From Nitrosomonas eutropha (GTDB lineage Bacteria; Pseudomonadota; Gammaproteobacteria; Burkholderiales; Nitrosomonadaceae), in NCBI RefSeq assembly GCF_003201195.1, contig NZ_QICQ01000025.1, positions 1 to 44,410 of the forward strand: a stretch of 44,410 nucleotides of DNA, written 5' to 3'. Below are positions 1-7,559 of this stretch, piece after piece; position 1 is the stretch's first letter; each line of letters opens with the position of its first letter. Both the position numbers and the translations under genes were made by a program. The notes under the pieces were generated by a model. The model had not been told where the DNA came from. It made no database searches and worked only from the letters and a program-made list of their open reading frames with translations.

Positions 1-91
1 GTGAGCATGAACAGCTTTTCATTTGCAGTTATTGTGAGCCAGAAAATGCGTCAAATGCGAGCAGAGCCAGTTTCAAACGCGAGCTATTACA
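1..91. repeat. Terminal inverted repeat, left arm
   Basis: This arm is the inverted counterpart of 44316-44406. The outer 21 bases match perfectly and about 39 of the first 40 match; the rest is roughly 80% identical with one single-base gap. Several G(T/C)GAGC words recur inside the arm, as in transposon ends with several transposase-binding sites. The inner border reads GAGCTATTACA, the inverse of TGTAATAGCT at the other arm. It is either a transposon end or half of one long palindrome if the molecule is circular. Confidence 0.8.
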
Positions 92-92
92 C

Positions 93-452
93 CTAGTATG
101 AGCGGTTCTCCTCTTGATAGTCTGTCAGCAACCCTACTGCGATAATAACAATTCCCATGACAACGTAGAAATTTCGGGCAATAGGTTCCTCAGCAAAACC
201 AAGGATAAAAGGAACGGCAACTAATACAGGCCCAACAATGCGTTCGATCCAACCTTGCAGTATAAAGGGAATGATCTTGATGGTGCTGACAGGAAATCCG
301 GAAGCCAATGTAACCGCAAGATGAACGAAAGCCAATACATAGGCAAGTATGGCAGGTACTTGGCTTAGGTTCAGCAGTACTGGCGCCAGTAAAAATATAA
401 TCACTGTCAGAAAATCTAAATATCCATGGGTACGGGGCGAAATTATTTTCAT
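93..452 (-). CDS. Small four-helix membrane protein (SPW-repeat-like)
   Basis: This 119-aa protein has about four hydrophobic helices (roughly residues 12-30, 34-54, 70-88, 93-110) and a short soluble N-terminus with the motif SPRTHGYLD. That pattern, with a later GWIERIVGPVL segment, resembles small membrane proteins annotated as SPW-repeat or conserved membrane proteins, whose function is unknown. The stop codon nearly touches the inverted-repeat arm at 1-91. It lies downstream of, and on the same strand as, the Crp/Fnr regulator, so the two may be passenger genes of the same mobile segment. An inverted repeat in the 106-bp gap between them could regulate it. The family call is from memory of similar sequences, not from a search. 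Confidence 0.7.
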   Translation of the reverse strand: MKIISPRTHGYLDFLTVIIFLLAPVLLNLSQVPAILAYVLAFVHLAVTLASGFPVSTIKIIPFILQGWIERIVGPVLVAVPFILGFAEEPIARNFYVVMGIVIIAVGLLTDYQEENRSY

Positions 453-473
453 TCGATGACTCCTTGCTGAGTA

Positions 474-509
474 GTTGATAACACCGGCACTTTATAGGGT
501 GTTATCAAC
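474..509. promoter_or_regulatory. 12-bp inverted repeat upstream of the membrane protein gene
   Basis: GTTGATAACACC (474-485) and GGTGTTATCAAC (498-509) form a perfect 12-bp inverted repeat with a 12-base spacer. It lies 22 bases upstream of the 93-452 gene and downstream of the Crp/Fnr gene. No T tract follows on the minus strand, so an operator or attenuator is more likely than a simple terminator. Confidence 0.5.
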
Positions 510-558
510 TGAGTCTGTTAGCTGGAAAACATTTGTTGACTCAGGAGTAGTTCCAAGC

Positions 559-1218
559 CTAGCGGGGATCGATTAATGACAGTGCTGTATCGTTAACACA
601 AATATGTTCACGGGTATAGTCAAGCATGCCCCGGTTTCTGAACTGGTTCATGATAGTACTAATGACAGGGCGACTCGCGCCAACCAAGTCTGCCAGTTCT
701 TGTTGAGTAAGAGAAATTTCCAATGCATACCCGTGCATGCACCGTATTCCAAATAATTTGGCAAGTTCCAGAAGCATTACGATAAGCCGTTGTTCAACCG
801 ATTGAGTAAGAATAGCGCGCAACTTGCGTTCTATTTGCTGTTTATGGGCATATACCGACTCAAGAATCTGCCATGATAAATTAGCTTGTGAGGTAATTAA
901 TTTTTTAAAGTCAATGTATTCAAGACGATAAAAATCGACCTTTCCAAGCGCCTGTGCGTTTTCTTCCATTATTTGGTTAGTGAAGTCACCTACCTGTAAG
1001 TAACCGATGATATCGCCGGTTTTTAAGAGAGTCAGCGTTAATTCGTTTCCCTGTTTGGTGAGATGGGAAAGTTTGACGATCCCATTTTTTATCCAGAAAA
1101 AACTTGAGCAACGATCACCTTGTCGATAAAGAAAAGCTTTGTCAGGAAGGCTGGCCAGTTGAATAGAAGGGTACTCTTTTTTCCATGTTTCCCAGGTACA
1201 GCTGAGAAATGGGTTCAT
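559..1218 (-). CDS. Crp/Fnr-family transcriptional regulator
   Basis: The 219-aa protein has the family layout: a cyclic-nucleotide-binding-like beta-barrel (about residues 20-110), a long dimerisation helix (about 115-150) and a C-terminal winged helix-turn-helix. The recognition region is around LTQQELADLVGASRPVIS (about 170-188). The cysteine cluster of oxygen-sensing Fnr is absent, with only one Cys near the N-terminus, so an Fe-S sensor role is unlikely; the ligand is unknown. It begins just inside the decayed Tn402/Tn5053 end at about 1228. It could regulate the downstream membrane protein gene through the inverted repeat between them, but that is inference. Confidence 0.88.
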   Translation of the reverse strand: MNPFLSCTWETWKKEYPSIQLASLPDKAFLYRQGDRCSSFFWIKNGIVKLSHLTKQGNELTLTLLKTGDIIGYLQVGDFTNQIMEENAQALGKVDFYRLEYIDFKKLITSQANLSWQILESVYAHKQQIERKLRAILTQSVEQRLIVMLLELAKLFGIRCMHGYALEISLTQQELADLVGASRPVISTIMNQFRNRGMLDYTREHICVNDTALSLIDPR

Positions 1219-1369
1219 AATTTTTCATATCCTTTTTCAGAAGACGACTGCACCAATTGATGAGGTATGAAGCCTGTTGTGCATATGGCTCTTGACAGCA
1301 TAATATCAGTACTCATATGCACGAAACTCGTATATGTTCAATACTCGTATGCACCAAAGCACGGTAAGC

Positions 1370-1509
1370 ATGGCGACTGATTTCGCACTGATTACCGAGC
1401 ACGGCGTGACCACTCTGCCAGAACAGGCATGAGAGCATGCGCTAGATCATTGAGCCGCTGGCACTGTCGGAAACAGTATGGCATGAAGCGGACGACGCGG
1501 CAGTTCAGG
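1370..1509 (+). pseudogene. tniA: tniA 5' remnant (transposase)
   Basis: The DNA from the ATG at 1370 aligns with the start of Tn402-type tniA, the DDE transposase. A conserved Trp codon has become TGA at about 1430 (GGCATGAGAGC where the family has GCATGGGAGC), and further in-frame stops follow. Homology ends near GCAGTTCAGGC at about 1509, where tniQ-derived sequence begins. It is non-functional. Confidence 0.8.
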
Positions 1510-1679
1510 CTATCAATGAGTCGATCATTGAAGCACGGCACAACCCCGAGACGGCGCACTCTCTGTTCGCGTTAGCTTCCTACGGTCGGCACGATCCGGC
1601 ATCACTGGAACAGTTACGCACCACCCTCGCTAAGGAAGGCATTCCCCCAGAATTTTTGTCACATTACGAGCCCGATTGA
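1510..1679 (+). pseudogene. tniQ: tniQ 3' remnant
   Basis: One frame reads about 55 residues (beginning AINESIIEARHNPETAHSLF and ending LSHYEPD) to TGA at 1677-1679. Its position directly before res and tniR matches the C-terminus of TniQ, the target-selection protein of Tn402/Tn5053. Everything upstream, including tniB, is deleted and replaced by tniA sequence. Confidence 0.65.
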
Positions 1680-1689
1680 CCCTTTGCAT

Positions 1690-1785
1690 GCCTTAGACAG
1701 AATGACGGGTTAAGTGACAGTTTTTGACGATCAGTAATTCCTGATTCATACTGTCACATAATCGAACGTATATGTGACAGGTGAT
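1690..1785 (+). promoter_or_regulatory. Putative res (resolution) site upstream of tniR
   Basis: The gap between the tniQ remnant and tniR contains several short inverted copies of TGACAG/CTGTCA (GTGACAG, ACTGTCAC, TGTGACAG). Clusters of resolvase subsites lie in this position in Tn402-family elements. TniR would bind here for cointegrate resolution and autoregulation. Confidence 0.6.
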
Positions 1786-2403
1786 AAAGTGCAGATTGGC
1801 TACATGCGAGTATCAAAGGCAGACGGATCTCAGGCAACTGATTTACAGCGTGATGCTCTTATAGCGGCGGGTGTCGATCCGTCCCATCTTTATGAAGACC
1901 AGGCCTCTGGCAAACGTGAGGATCGTCCTGGTCTGGCAAACTGTCTGAAAGCGCTTCGGCGTGGCGACACATTGCTGATATGGAAACTGGACAGGCTTGG
2001 TCGGGATCTGCGTCATCTGATCAATACCGTACACGATCTTACCGCGCGTGGCATTGGCCTGAAGGTATTAAGCGGGCAAGGTGCGGCCATCGATACCACG
2101 ACGGCTGCTGGAAAACTGGTTTTTGGCATTTTCGCGGCTTTGGCTGAATTTGAGCGGGAACTGATTGCAGAACGCACCAAAGCGGGCCTGGCTTCAGCCC
2201 GGGCACGCGGAAGGAAAGGTGGCCGTCCGTTCAAGATGACTACTACCAAGCTGCGTCTGGCGATGGCTGCAATGGGTCAGCCAGAAACAAAGGTCAGCGA
2301 TCTGTGCCAGGAACTCGGTATTACACGACAAACCCTGTACCGACACGTTTCCCCCAAGGGAGAGTTACGTCCGGACGGGAAAAAATTGCTGGACGGGCAA
2401 TAG
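1774..2403 (+). CDS. tniR: Serine resolvase TniR
   Basis: This 209-aa protein is a small serine recombinase. Its catalytic domain starts GYMRVSKADG, with the nucleophilic serine at about residue 14, followed by the conserved ALAEFERELI helix and a C-terminal helix-turn-helix (about 170-190) ending in the HVSPKGELRPDG tail typical of TniR. The listed start is GTG at 1774; a second GTG at 1789 gives a protein closer to usual family lengths. It would resolve cointegrates at the adjacent res site. It is the only intact gene of the transposon and may act in trans on related elements or help resolve plasmid multimers. Confidence 0.93.
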   Translation: MTGDKVQIGYMRVSKADGSQATDLQRDALIAAGVDPSHLYEDQASGKREDRPGLANCLKALRRGDTLLIWKLDRLGRDLRHLINTVHDLTARGIGLKVLSGQGAAIDTTTAAGKLVFGIFAALAEFERELIAERTKAGLASARARGRKGGRPFKMTTTKLRLAMAAMGQPETKVSDLCQELGITRQTLYRHVSPKGELRPDGKKLLDGQ

Positions 2404-2487
2404 ATCGGTGAATTAGTCGTAAAATCGGTGTAGACCTCTTAAGATCTGATCTTAACTAGATTCAGTCACTTAAGAAGGGTGAAAACA

Positions 2488-3126
2488 ATGTGCAGCCATT
2501 ATGAATCAATCAGAGACGCAAACCGCCTATTGCAATATTTTGGTGTCGAACAACCATTGGATATTTGTTTTGATGTATGGCCGACTTATTGCAGCACGTT
2601 CATTATCAAGCCTGATGAAGTGGATACCGGAGATGAAGCGGTAGCGGCGTGGATAGCATTATCTGGTCAATTTGGTTTGTTGCCTCATTGGGCAAAAGAT
2701 ACAACATTCGGGCGCAGGACATTCAATGCCCGTTCAGAAACCGTTTCAGAGAAACCCAGCTTTAAAGAAGCTTGGCGCAATGGTCATCGATGCATTATCC
2801 CTGTAGAAGCCATTTATGAGCCTGATTGGCGCTCAGGTAAAGCGGTACAGACTCGAATTGCAAGAAATGATGGTGAACCAATGGGAATAGCTGGTTTGTG
2901 GTCTACCTGGGGGCAAGGATCACAAAAAATTGATTCATTTACTATGTTGACCATCAATGCTGACGATCATGCTCTGATGAATCAATTCCATAAGCCAGGA
3001 GAAGAAAAGCGCATGGTAGTCATATTGCCAAAGGCATCATACAAAGACTGGCTGTCAGTGCCAGTTCACGAGGCTAAAGTGTTTCTGAGGCAATATCCGG
3101 CTGATAGGCTTGGAATTTCATCGTAG
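2488..3126 (+). CDS. SRAP-domain protein (YedK/HMCES-like abasic-site protease)
   Basis: The start is taken as ATG 2488, not the GTG at 2479, because SRAP proteins need Cys2 exposed after Met removal and the protein then begins MCSHY. An AGAAGGG ribosome site lies about 8 bases upstream. Family motifs visible are NARSET, the Glu in VEAIYEPDW and the His in the NQFHKPGEEKRM segment. SRAP proteins crosslink to abasic sites in single-stranded DNA through Cys2 and so protect forks. On a conjugative plasmid, which enters as single-stranded DNA, this could protect the transferred strand. No clear LexA box was seen upstream. It lies right after tniR. Confidence 0.92.
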   Translation: MCSHYESIRDANRLLQYFGVEQPLDICFDVWPTYCSTFIIKPDEVDTGDEAVAAWIALSGQFGLLPHWAKDTTFGRRTFNARSETVSEKPSFKEAWRNGHRCIIPVEAIYEPDWRSGKAVQTRIARNDGEPMGIAGLWSTWGQGSQKIDSFTMLTINADDHALMNQFHKPGEEKRMVVILPKASYKDWLSVPVHEAKVFLRQYPADRLGISS

Positions 3127-3305
3127 TTCAATCAAATGAGGTAATTTCAGCTCTGATTAACAATTGATCATGCTATTTTCATCTTTAATAACAGCATACT
3201 AAAGAGGTTATTCACAGAACCATCCAAGATTTCAGTGGATAAAGAGATAGCCGAATCCAGGTTTCTGCAAAGGCGCTATCTCCTGAGAGAATGGAGCCCC
3301 TCACT

Positions 3306-4259
3306 TCAACGGCAGTTTCCTGCCAGGCGATACCCGGCTGCTTCAGCTTCTTTTTGCGAAGAAAACGGAATCTGATTATTTTTGGATACCCGGTCATAAC
3401 TCGGGCAACCGTCTGGCAGGTGATAAACGTTACTTTTCTTGTTGCCAATAATCTGCCTGCCGGTATTTATCTTTATCGCTGATTGCTGACTGCCTTGTAG
3501 CCCTTCACGAGAGGGTTTCTGATCCAGTACCCATGTTTTTTCCCGGGAAACGTAAGAATTATGATGTCCCATAAGCCTGGCAATACGATTATCACGCTCT
3601 CGCTCCCATTCTGTGACCGGATATTTGTGATCCCACGCCATAAGAATACGTTGCTGGGTTCTGGACATGGATAGTCCATAGCGGTCGTACATATAAAAGG
3701 TAGTTCGTGCCACAAATCCTTTTACTGCGTCTCTAGGCTCGGTTGTCTTGTCTTTGAAATCCGTGCGCGTTGTGCACTGTCCATACTGGTTAGGCATCGT
3801 TTTTGAAACCATGCCATACAGAAAGTGACTGCGATCCCCATTAACCTCTCCTATCACTGGAGTAAGATTGTGGAGATTTGCTTCCATTGTCCGGAAGACT
3901 GGATCCTTATCGGTGCAATTCTTTCTGCCCCCCTGTTGCCAGCACTGACGCTGATGGCCCATCACCCAGGCGGGAACAATATGCTCCCATTCAATACGGG
4001 AAGCCCGGGAGGCATTTCTGCGCGGTGTATACCCACAGGATGCCAGATCAACCCTACCACCTGATTTACCTGTCCATCTCCATTTACAGCCACAATATAG
4101 CGTCCCCTGTTCCGATTGATTCTGATCGTGGTAAACACCTCGACGTGCTTGTACTTTTGCCTCACTAAAAGACTGGGGCGCTGCATGGACCGGAGAATAA
4201 AAATAAACGCCGATAATGGCAAAACTGACCAGCAGCTTTATCACCAGATTGTTTCTCAA
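3306..4259 (-). CDS. Secreted endonuclease I with C-terminal Ada-like metal-binding domain
   Basis: The start is chosen as TTG 4259, preceded by GAGG at good spacing; it yields an N-terminal signal peptide (hydrophobic core LLVSFAIIGVYFY, cleavage likely after HA-A). The mature protein has the endonuclease I/EndA core: RIEWEHIVPAWVMG with catalytic His, then LHNLTPVIGEVNGDRS with the metal-binding Asn residues. Cysteines suggest disulfides and periplasmic or extracellular action. The last ~55 residues (IIGNKKSNVYHLPDGCPSY...AGNC) resemble the metal-binding Ada N-terminal-like domain found after some secreted nucleases. It degrades double-stranded DNA nonspecifically. A link to DNA uptake control or competitor DNA is inference. 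Its 5' end is next to a Tn3 relic. Confidence 0.85.
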   Translation of the reverse strand: MRNNLVIKLLVSFAIIGVYFYSPVHAAPQSFSEAKVQARRGVYHDQNQSEQGTLYCGCKWRWTGKSGGRVDLASCGYTPRRNASRASRIEWEHIVPAWVMGHQRQCWQQGGRKNCTDKDPVFRTMEANLHNLTPVIGEVNGDRSHFLYGMVSKTMPNQYGQCTTRTDFKDKTTEPRDAVKGFVARTTFYMYDRYGLSMSRTQQRILMAWDHKYPVTEWERERDNRIARLMGHHNSYVSREKTWVLDQKPSREGLQGSQQSAIKINTGRQIIGNKKSNVYHLPDGCPSYDRVSKNNQIPFSSQKEAEAAGYRLAGNCR

Positions 4260-4303
4260 ATGAAGTGCCTCGGAAGTTAGTAATTTGTTGCTAAATATTT
4301 TGT

Positions 4304-4500
4304 ATGTTGTTGGGACGAACCCAAAGAAGGAAAGAAAAATATCTTCGTACATTGCAGTTGGCACGCTACTTTCACCTGGATGAGACCGATCTTGCCTTCA
4401 TCAGTAATCGTCGCGGCGATAAACTGTCTTGGTGTCGGAAAACATGTGTTTTCCGGTATTCAAATTGTCCAACTGGCGGCTGGTGACACGACTGTTGGGT
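4304..4500 (+). pseudogene. tnpA: Tn3-family transposase N-terminal remnant
   Basis: The frame from 4304 reads LQLARYFHLDETDLAFI then NRRGD, matching the N-terminal DUF4158 region of Tn3-type TnpA (QLARYFHLDEAD, RRGDHNRLG). After RRGDKL the frame shifts: the other frame continues SGIQIVQLAA, which resembles the following family segment. The rest of the transposon is missing and no 38-bp Tn3 end was recognised nearby. Confidence 0.7.
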
Positions 4501-4597
4501 CTACCCCTAATTAATTAGCCTGATCAGCAAATAACACTTGAAACGCGAAGCGCGTCACGTTACATTATCAATTAAACAGAGAGCAAAGGATACCTGC

Positions 4598-4882
4598 TTG
4601 ATTAGGAACTTTAAGCACAAGGGACTAGAGACTTTTTTTAAGACCGGCTCGACCAAAGGTATACAGGCCGAACATGCAGCGAAATTAGGCCGCATCCTGC
4701 GGGCGCTGAACGTGGCACAGGCTCCGGCTGAATTGGACTTTCCTGGTTTTCGACTGCACCCGCTCAAGGGCGATTTAGCCGGGTACTGGTCAATTACCGT
4801 TAACAAAAATTGGCGGGTTATTTTTGTTTTCGTGGGCGTCGATACTGACCTGGTTGATTATCTGGATTACCACGACAAATAG
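4598..4882 (+). CDS. higB: HigB/RelE-type toxin (mRNA interferase)
   Basis: The start is TTG 4598, preceded by AAAGGA seven bases upstream. It gives a 94-aa protein beginning IRNFKHKGLETFF, the normal HigB N-terminus. The family core is clear: LRALN, then DFPGFRLHPLKGDLAGYWSI, then NWRVIFVF and a YLDYHDK end. HigB toxins cleave mRNA on the ribosome. It is followed 10 bp later by its antitoxin, in the usual toxin-first order of hig systems. It serves plasmid maintenance by killing plasmid-free cells. Confidence 0.92.
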   Translation: MIRNFKHKGLETFFKTGSTKGIQAEHAAKLGRILRALNVAQAPAELDFPGFRLHPLKGDLAGYWSITVNKNWRVIFVFVGVDTDLVDYLDYHDK

Positions 4883-4892
4883 GAGCGAAGGT

Positions 4893-5207
4893 ATGGACAT
4901 GATGAACCATCCCCACCCTGGCATGATTTTGCGCGAAGAAGTATTAAAGCCGCTTAATCTGACCGTGGGCGAGGTAGCAGATTGCTTAGGCATGGCGCGT
5001 GCGTCGATTTCTCGTGTGGTCAATGGGCGCAGCGCCATCAGCTACGACCTTGCCATCAGGCTGGAAGCGGCGGGCGTCAGTACAGCCCGCTTTTGGACGG
5101 CATTGCAGTGCGAATACGACCTTGAAAAGGCACGGAACGCAGCTCAAGGCGCAGAACTATTAAAAATTGTGCCACTGCTTACGAAGCACGAATTAACGCA
5201 GGGATAG
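4893..5207 (+). CDS. higA: HigA-type XRE antitoxin
   Basis: The start is ATG 4893, with AGGAG at 4881-4885 overlapping the higB stop. The 104-aa product begins MDMMNHPHPGMILREEVLKP, the typical HigA opening, followed by an XRE helix-turn-helix (about residues 27-65: TVGEVADCLGMARASISRVV, NGRSAISYDLAIRL). It neutralises HigB and represses the operon. A hairpin at 5213-5241 ends the operon. Confidence 0.94.
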   Translation: MDMMNHPHPGMILREEVLKPLNLTVGEVADCLGMARASISRVVNGRSAISYDLAIRLEAAGVSTARFWTALQCEYDLEKARNAAQGAELLKIVPLLTKHELTQG

Positions 5208-5212
5208 AAGGT

Positions 5213-5241
5213 GGGCCTGAATACTTGCGATATTCAGGCCC
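5213..5241 (+). terminator. Hairpin terminator after higBA
   Basis: GGGCCTGAATA (5213-5223) and TATTCAGGCCC (5231-5241) form a perfect 11-bp stem with a 7-base loop, six bases after the higA stop. Only a short T-rich stretch follows. Confidence 0.65.
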
Positions 5242-5474
5242 TTGTCGCGGACTCATGAAGGAAAACACGAAAGGTCACGTGACAATCATGCCATCAACTC
5301 TCAGAGAATTTTAAGCATGATTAGATATTATGGCACATTCGCGCACTTGCCAGCTCGACCATTGAGATTAAATAATAATCAAAAACAATTAAAGAGATAC
5401 TATAATAATACACTCTTATCACACTTTGGTATCCGAGGTTTAATTGCGGCTTGTTTTATCGGCGCAGGTAAGGC

Positions 5475-5798
5475 ATGATTATGAGCATAGATTCAATGAG
5501 TATTGTTGGTCCTATGGGTTTCAAAGAATTGTTAGCGGCCAACAGCGTTCAAGATACGATTATACAAGCCGGTGACAAAGGTTTGGTTATCGCCCTGAAA
5601 GTGGGCGGAAAGGATTTTGTTTTAGGGCGGCGGCGCGGTGGCCCGCGCTACTTTTATTCAGTTGATGGCGCGGCATCAGTGCTGATTCAGCACGGTATCA
5701 CCGGCTTCTATGTGGACACAATAGGCTGGCTGCCGCGAACACTCACCAAGAACCAAAAAAGGCTGTCTTTACCGGGTGGCACCAGTGGAGACATTTAG
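5475..5798 (+). CDS. ParC-like plasmid partition-associated protein (tentative)
   Basis: This 107-aa basic protein has the order GFKELLAANSVQD, LVIALKVGGKDFVLG, RRRGGPRYFYSVDGAASVL and GITGFYVDTIGW. This resembles small proteins annotated as ParC-family partition-associated proteins on other plasmids, recognised from memory only. ATG 5475 or 5481 is possible. It is monocistronic, with a strong terminator right after it and an AT-rich stretch (5370-5440) before it that may hold the promoter. Its function is not established here. Confidence 0.6.
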   Translation: MIMSIDSMSIVGPMGFKELLAANSVQDTIIQAGDKGLVIALKVGGKDFVLGRRRGGPRYFYSVDGAASVLIQHGITGFYVDTIGWLPRTLTKNQKRLSLPGGTSGDI

Positions 5799-5802
5799 AA
5801 AA

Positions 5803-5832
5803 GCAAAAGCCCCGTGGCATCGGGGCTTTTGC
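5803..5832 (+). terminator. Rho-independent terminator
   Basis: GCAAAAGCCCCG (5803-5814) and CGGGGCTTTTGC (5821-5832) make a perfect 12-bp stem with a 6-base loop just after the ParC-like gene. The symmetrical A/T borders allow bidirectional use. Confidence 0.85.
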
Positions 5833-5982
5833 AAAACTCAGGAACACATACTTGAATTGTTTGGCGACAATTAGAGTATGGCCGCCGTAGAATACACGAC
5901 GTAATTTGCTAATACTATTCTACGGCCTTGTTCCTTCTTTGACAAGTCCATTGCGTTTTTGCGCATGGCTGGAAGGAGCTAC

Positions 5983-7341
5983 ATGGCGGCAGATCAACAA
6001 CTTTCCCTATTCGATCGGGACGAAGAAGCCAGGGCGTATCATGACCCTGAACAGGCAGGTTTTTTTTCTATCTTGGTTAACGCCAAGGGCGATAAGCGCC
6101 AATCATCCCACCGGCTGATCGATATGCCCACGGTGTTGGGTTTAATCGACAAGAACCGTGACACCTGGATGACGCAAGCCGAGTTTATCCGGCCAAACCG
6201 ACGTGTGGTTAACCTTGCCCGCGTCGGCCTACTTTTTGCCGACTTGGACACCTACCGCAAGCCGTGGGCCTCTGGCCGAACGCCGGAGCAGTTAGTAGAT
6301 TCCGTACTGTACCACTGCACCCAAGAAGGCATCCCCCCCCCCTCAATATTGGTTTTCTCAGGCCGTGGCATACAAGCCAAATGGCTTCTCGAAGGGACGT
6401 TGCCACGACAGGCATTACCCAGGTGGAACGCTTGCCAGCGTTACCTTATCGACCGATTGGCATACCTTGGAGCCGACCGCCAAGCGAAAGATGCCAGTCG
6501 CGTGCTGCGTGTTGTACAGACCGTTAACGAGAAAAGCGGGGAAATCTGCCGAGTTGTCCACGTTCAGAACGAGCTGAACGGCCAGCCGGTACGCTATAAC
6601 TTTGAGTACATGGCTGAAATACTGCTGCCGGTAGCTCGCTGGACGATTGAACAGCAACGACAAGAGCGGGAGAAACGTGCCATTCGGCGACAACTCAAGC
6701 TGCTGCCAGGCGACAAGACGGACAACTTACGCGGATTCAGTGGAAGGCAATTAGCCTGGCACCGGCTTGAGGATTTGCGCACGTTGGCCGAGCTGCGCGG
6801 AGGTGTCCAGGAAGGTGAGCGTATGCAGCACCTATTTTGGCGCTTGAATTTCTTGCTGCTATCCGGTGCGACTAACAGCAGGCTGATGTACTACGAAGCA
6901 AAAGCTCTGACTAAAGAGCTTGACCCGAACTGGCAAGAAAACAGTAAAGAGCTGATGACGTTGTATTCCAAGGCAAAAGCCTACGAGGCGGGCGAGAAAG
7001 TCAGCTTTGGCGGCCGCGAGTACGCCCCGCTGTACACGCCCAGGAATGACACCCTCATCAACTTGTTTCAGATCACCGATGACGAGCAGGCCCAGCTACG
7101 CACGATCATCAGCCGGGACATGGCAAAGGAGCGCGACAGAGCGCGCAAGGAGGCCGTCAGGCGGGCAGCGGGAGCAGTAGACCGGGAAACCTACGAAAGC
7201 CAGTCTTTGAGCCGCCAGAAGCCATGGGAAGCCCTTGGTATGAGCCGTGCAAGCTGGTATCGCGCCGGTAAGCCTATGCCTGCGAATAGTGAGACAAGTC
7301 CATCCGTATTACAGAAGGGCAATGGCCGCTTTTTGGTTTGA
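5983..7341 (+). CDS. repA: Replication initiator/primase-type Rep protein
   Basis: The start is ATG 5983 with GGAAGGAG eight bases upstream, giving 452 aa. The N-terminal half shows the signature of archaeo-eukaryotic primase-like plasmid replicases: an acidic pair in LLFADLDTYR, then ILVFSGRGIQAKWLL and QAKDASRVLRVVQTVN. The C-terminal half is basic and helical (KERDRARKEAVRRAAG, then a possible helix-turn-helix KPWEALGMSRASWYRAGKP). Such proteins initiate replication and may prime DNA at the origin. Iterons lie about 0.8 kb downstream. The 'repA' name is generic. I am confident of the replication role, less so of the exact family. Confidence 0.85.
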   Translation: MAADQQLSLFDRDEEARAYHDPEQAGFFSILVNAKGDKRQSSHRLIDMPTVLGLIDKNRDTWMTQAEFIRPNRRVVNLARVGLLFADLDTYRKPWASGRTPEQLVDSVLYHCTQEGIPPPSILVFSGRGIQAKWLLEGTLPRQALPRWNACQRYLIDRLAYLGADRQAKDASRVLRVVQTVNEKSGEICRVVHVQNELNGQPVRYNFEYMAEILLPVARWTIEQQRQEREKRAIRRQLKLLPGDKTDNLRGFSGRQLAWHRLEDLRTLAELRGGVQEGERMQHLFWRLNFLLLSGATNSRLMYYEAKALTKELDPNWQENSKELMTLYSKAKAYEAGEKVSFGGREYAPLYTPRNDTLINLFQITDDEQAQLRTIISRDMAKERDRARKEAVRRAAGAVDRETYESQSLSRQKPWEALGMSRASWYRAGKPMPANSETSPSVLQKGNGRFLV

Positions 7342-7548
7342 GACAAGTCCGTCCGTATTACTAATGGCGAAGCCTACGCCCGGCCCGTAGGGCCTGCTTT
7401 TGCGTAGCCCTGCATTGTGAAAATGCGAGTAGCCGCAAGGGGGGTGGGTAACTTGCTTGCAAGTTATCCATGCCCCGCGCAGTGCCGAAGGCACGGAGTT
7501 TTTCAGGATGTTCAAAGTCCCTCCCCTATTACTAATGGCGAAGCCTGG
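7291..7548. other. Structured, repeat-rich non-coding region after repA
   Basis: GAGACAAGTCC(A/G)TCCGTATTAC occurs at 7291-7312 and 7340-7361. TATTACTAATGGCGAAGCCT occurs perfectly at 7356-7375 and 7529-7548. Between them are hairpins: GGCCC-GTA-GGGCC inside a wider CTACGC/GCGTAG stem, TAACTTGC-TT-GCAAGTTA (7449-7466) and GTGCC-GAA-GGCAC. The arrangement suggests a structured RNA or replication-control (inc) region. The first repeat copy lies at the end of the repA coding region. Confidence 0.5.
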
Positions 7549-7559
7549 AAGGTGTTTGT

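Larger units (their letters stand above)
1228..2403 (+). mobile_element. Decayed Tn402/Tn5053-family transposon remnant
   Basis: The segment 1234-1260 (core TTTTCAGAAGACGACTGCAC) closely matches the terminal repeat of Tn402/Tn5053/class 1 integron elements, followed by the usual leader with repeated ATACTCGTATGCACC-like motifs. The element should carry tniA-tniB-tniQ-res-tniR. Here a large internal deletion joins the first ~140 bp of tniA to the last ~170 bp of tniQ, leaving only res and tniR intact. No opposite terminal repeat was found in the window. The element cannot transpose by itself. Confidence 0.85.

Noticed and set aside
3825..4222. Several ORFs of 70-96 aa on the + strand opposite the endonuclease I gene
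   Set aside because: Antisense shadows with no ribosome site or recognisable domain.
5242..5478. 78-aa ORF between the higA terminator and the ParC-like gene
   Set aside because: TTG start without a ribosome site, atypical composition, directly after a terminator and overlapping the next gene; probably promoter DNA.
6341..6346. Possible frameshift in repA at a run of C (CCCCCCCCC near 6336-6345)
   Set aside because: The frame continues with family-like sequence on both sides (GIPPPSILVFSGRG), so the gene is intact as read.
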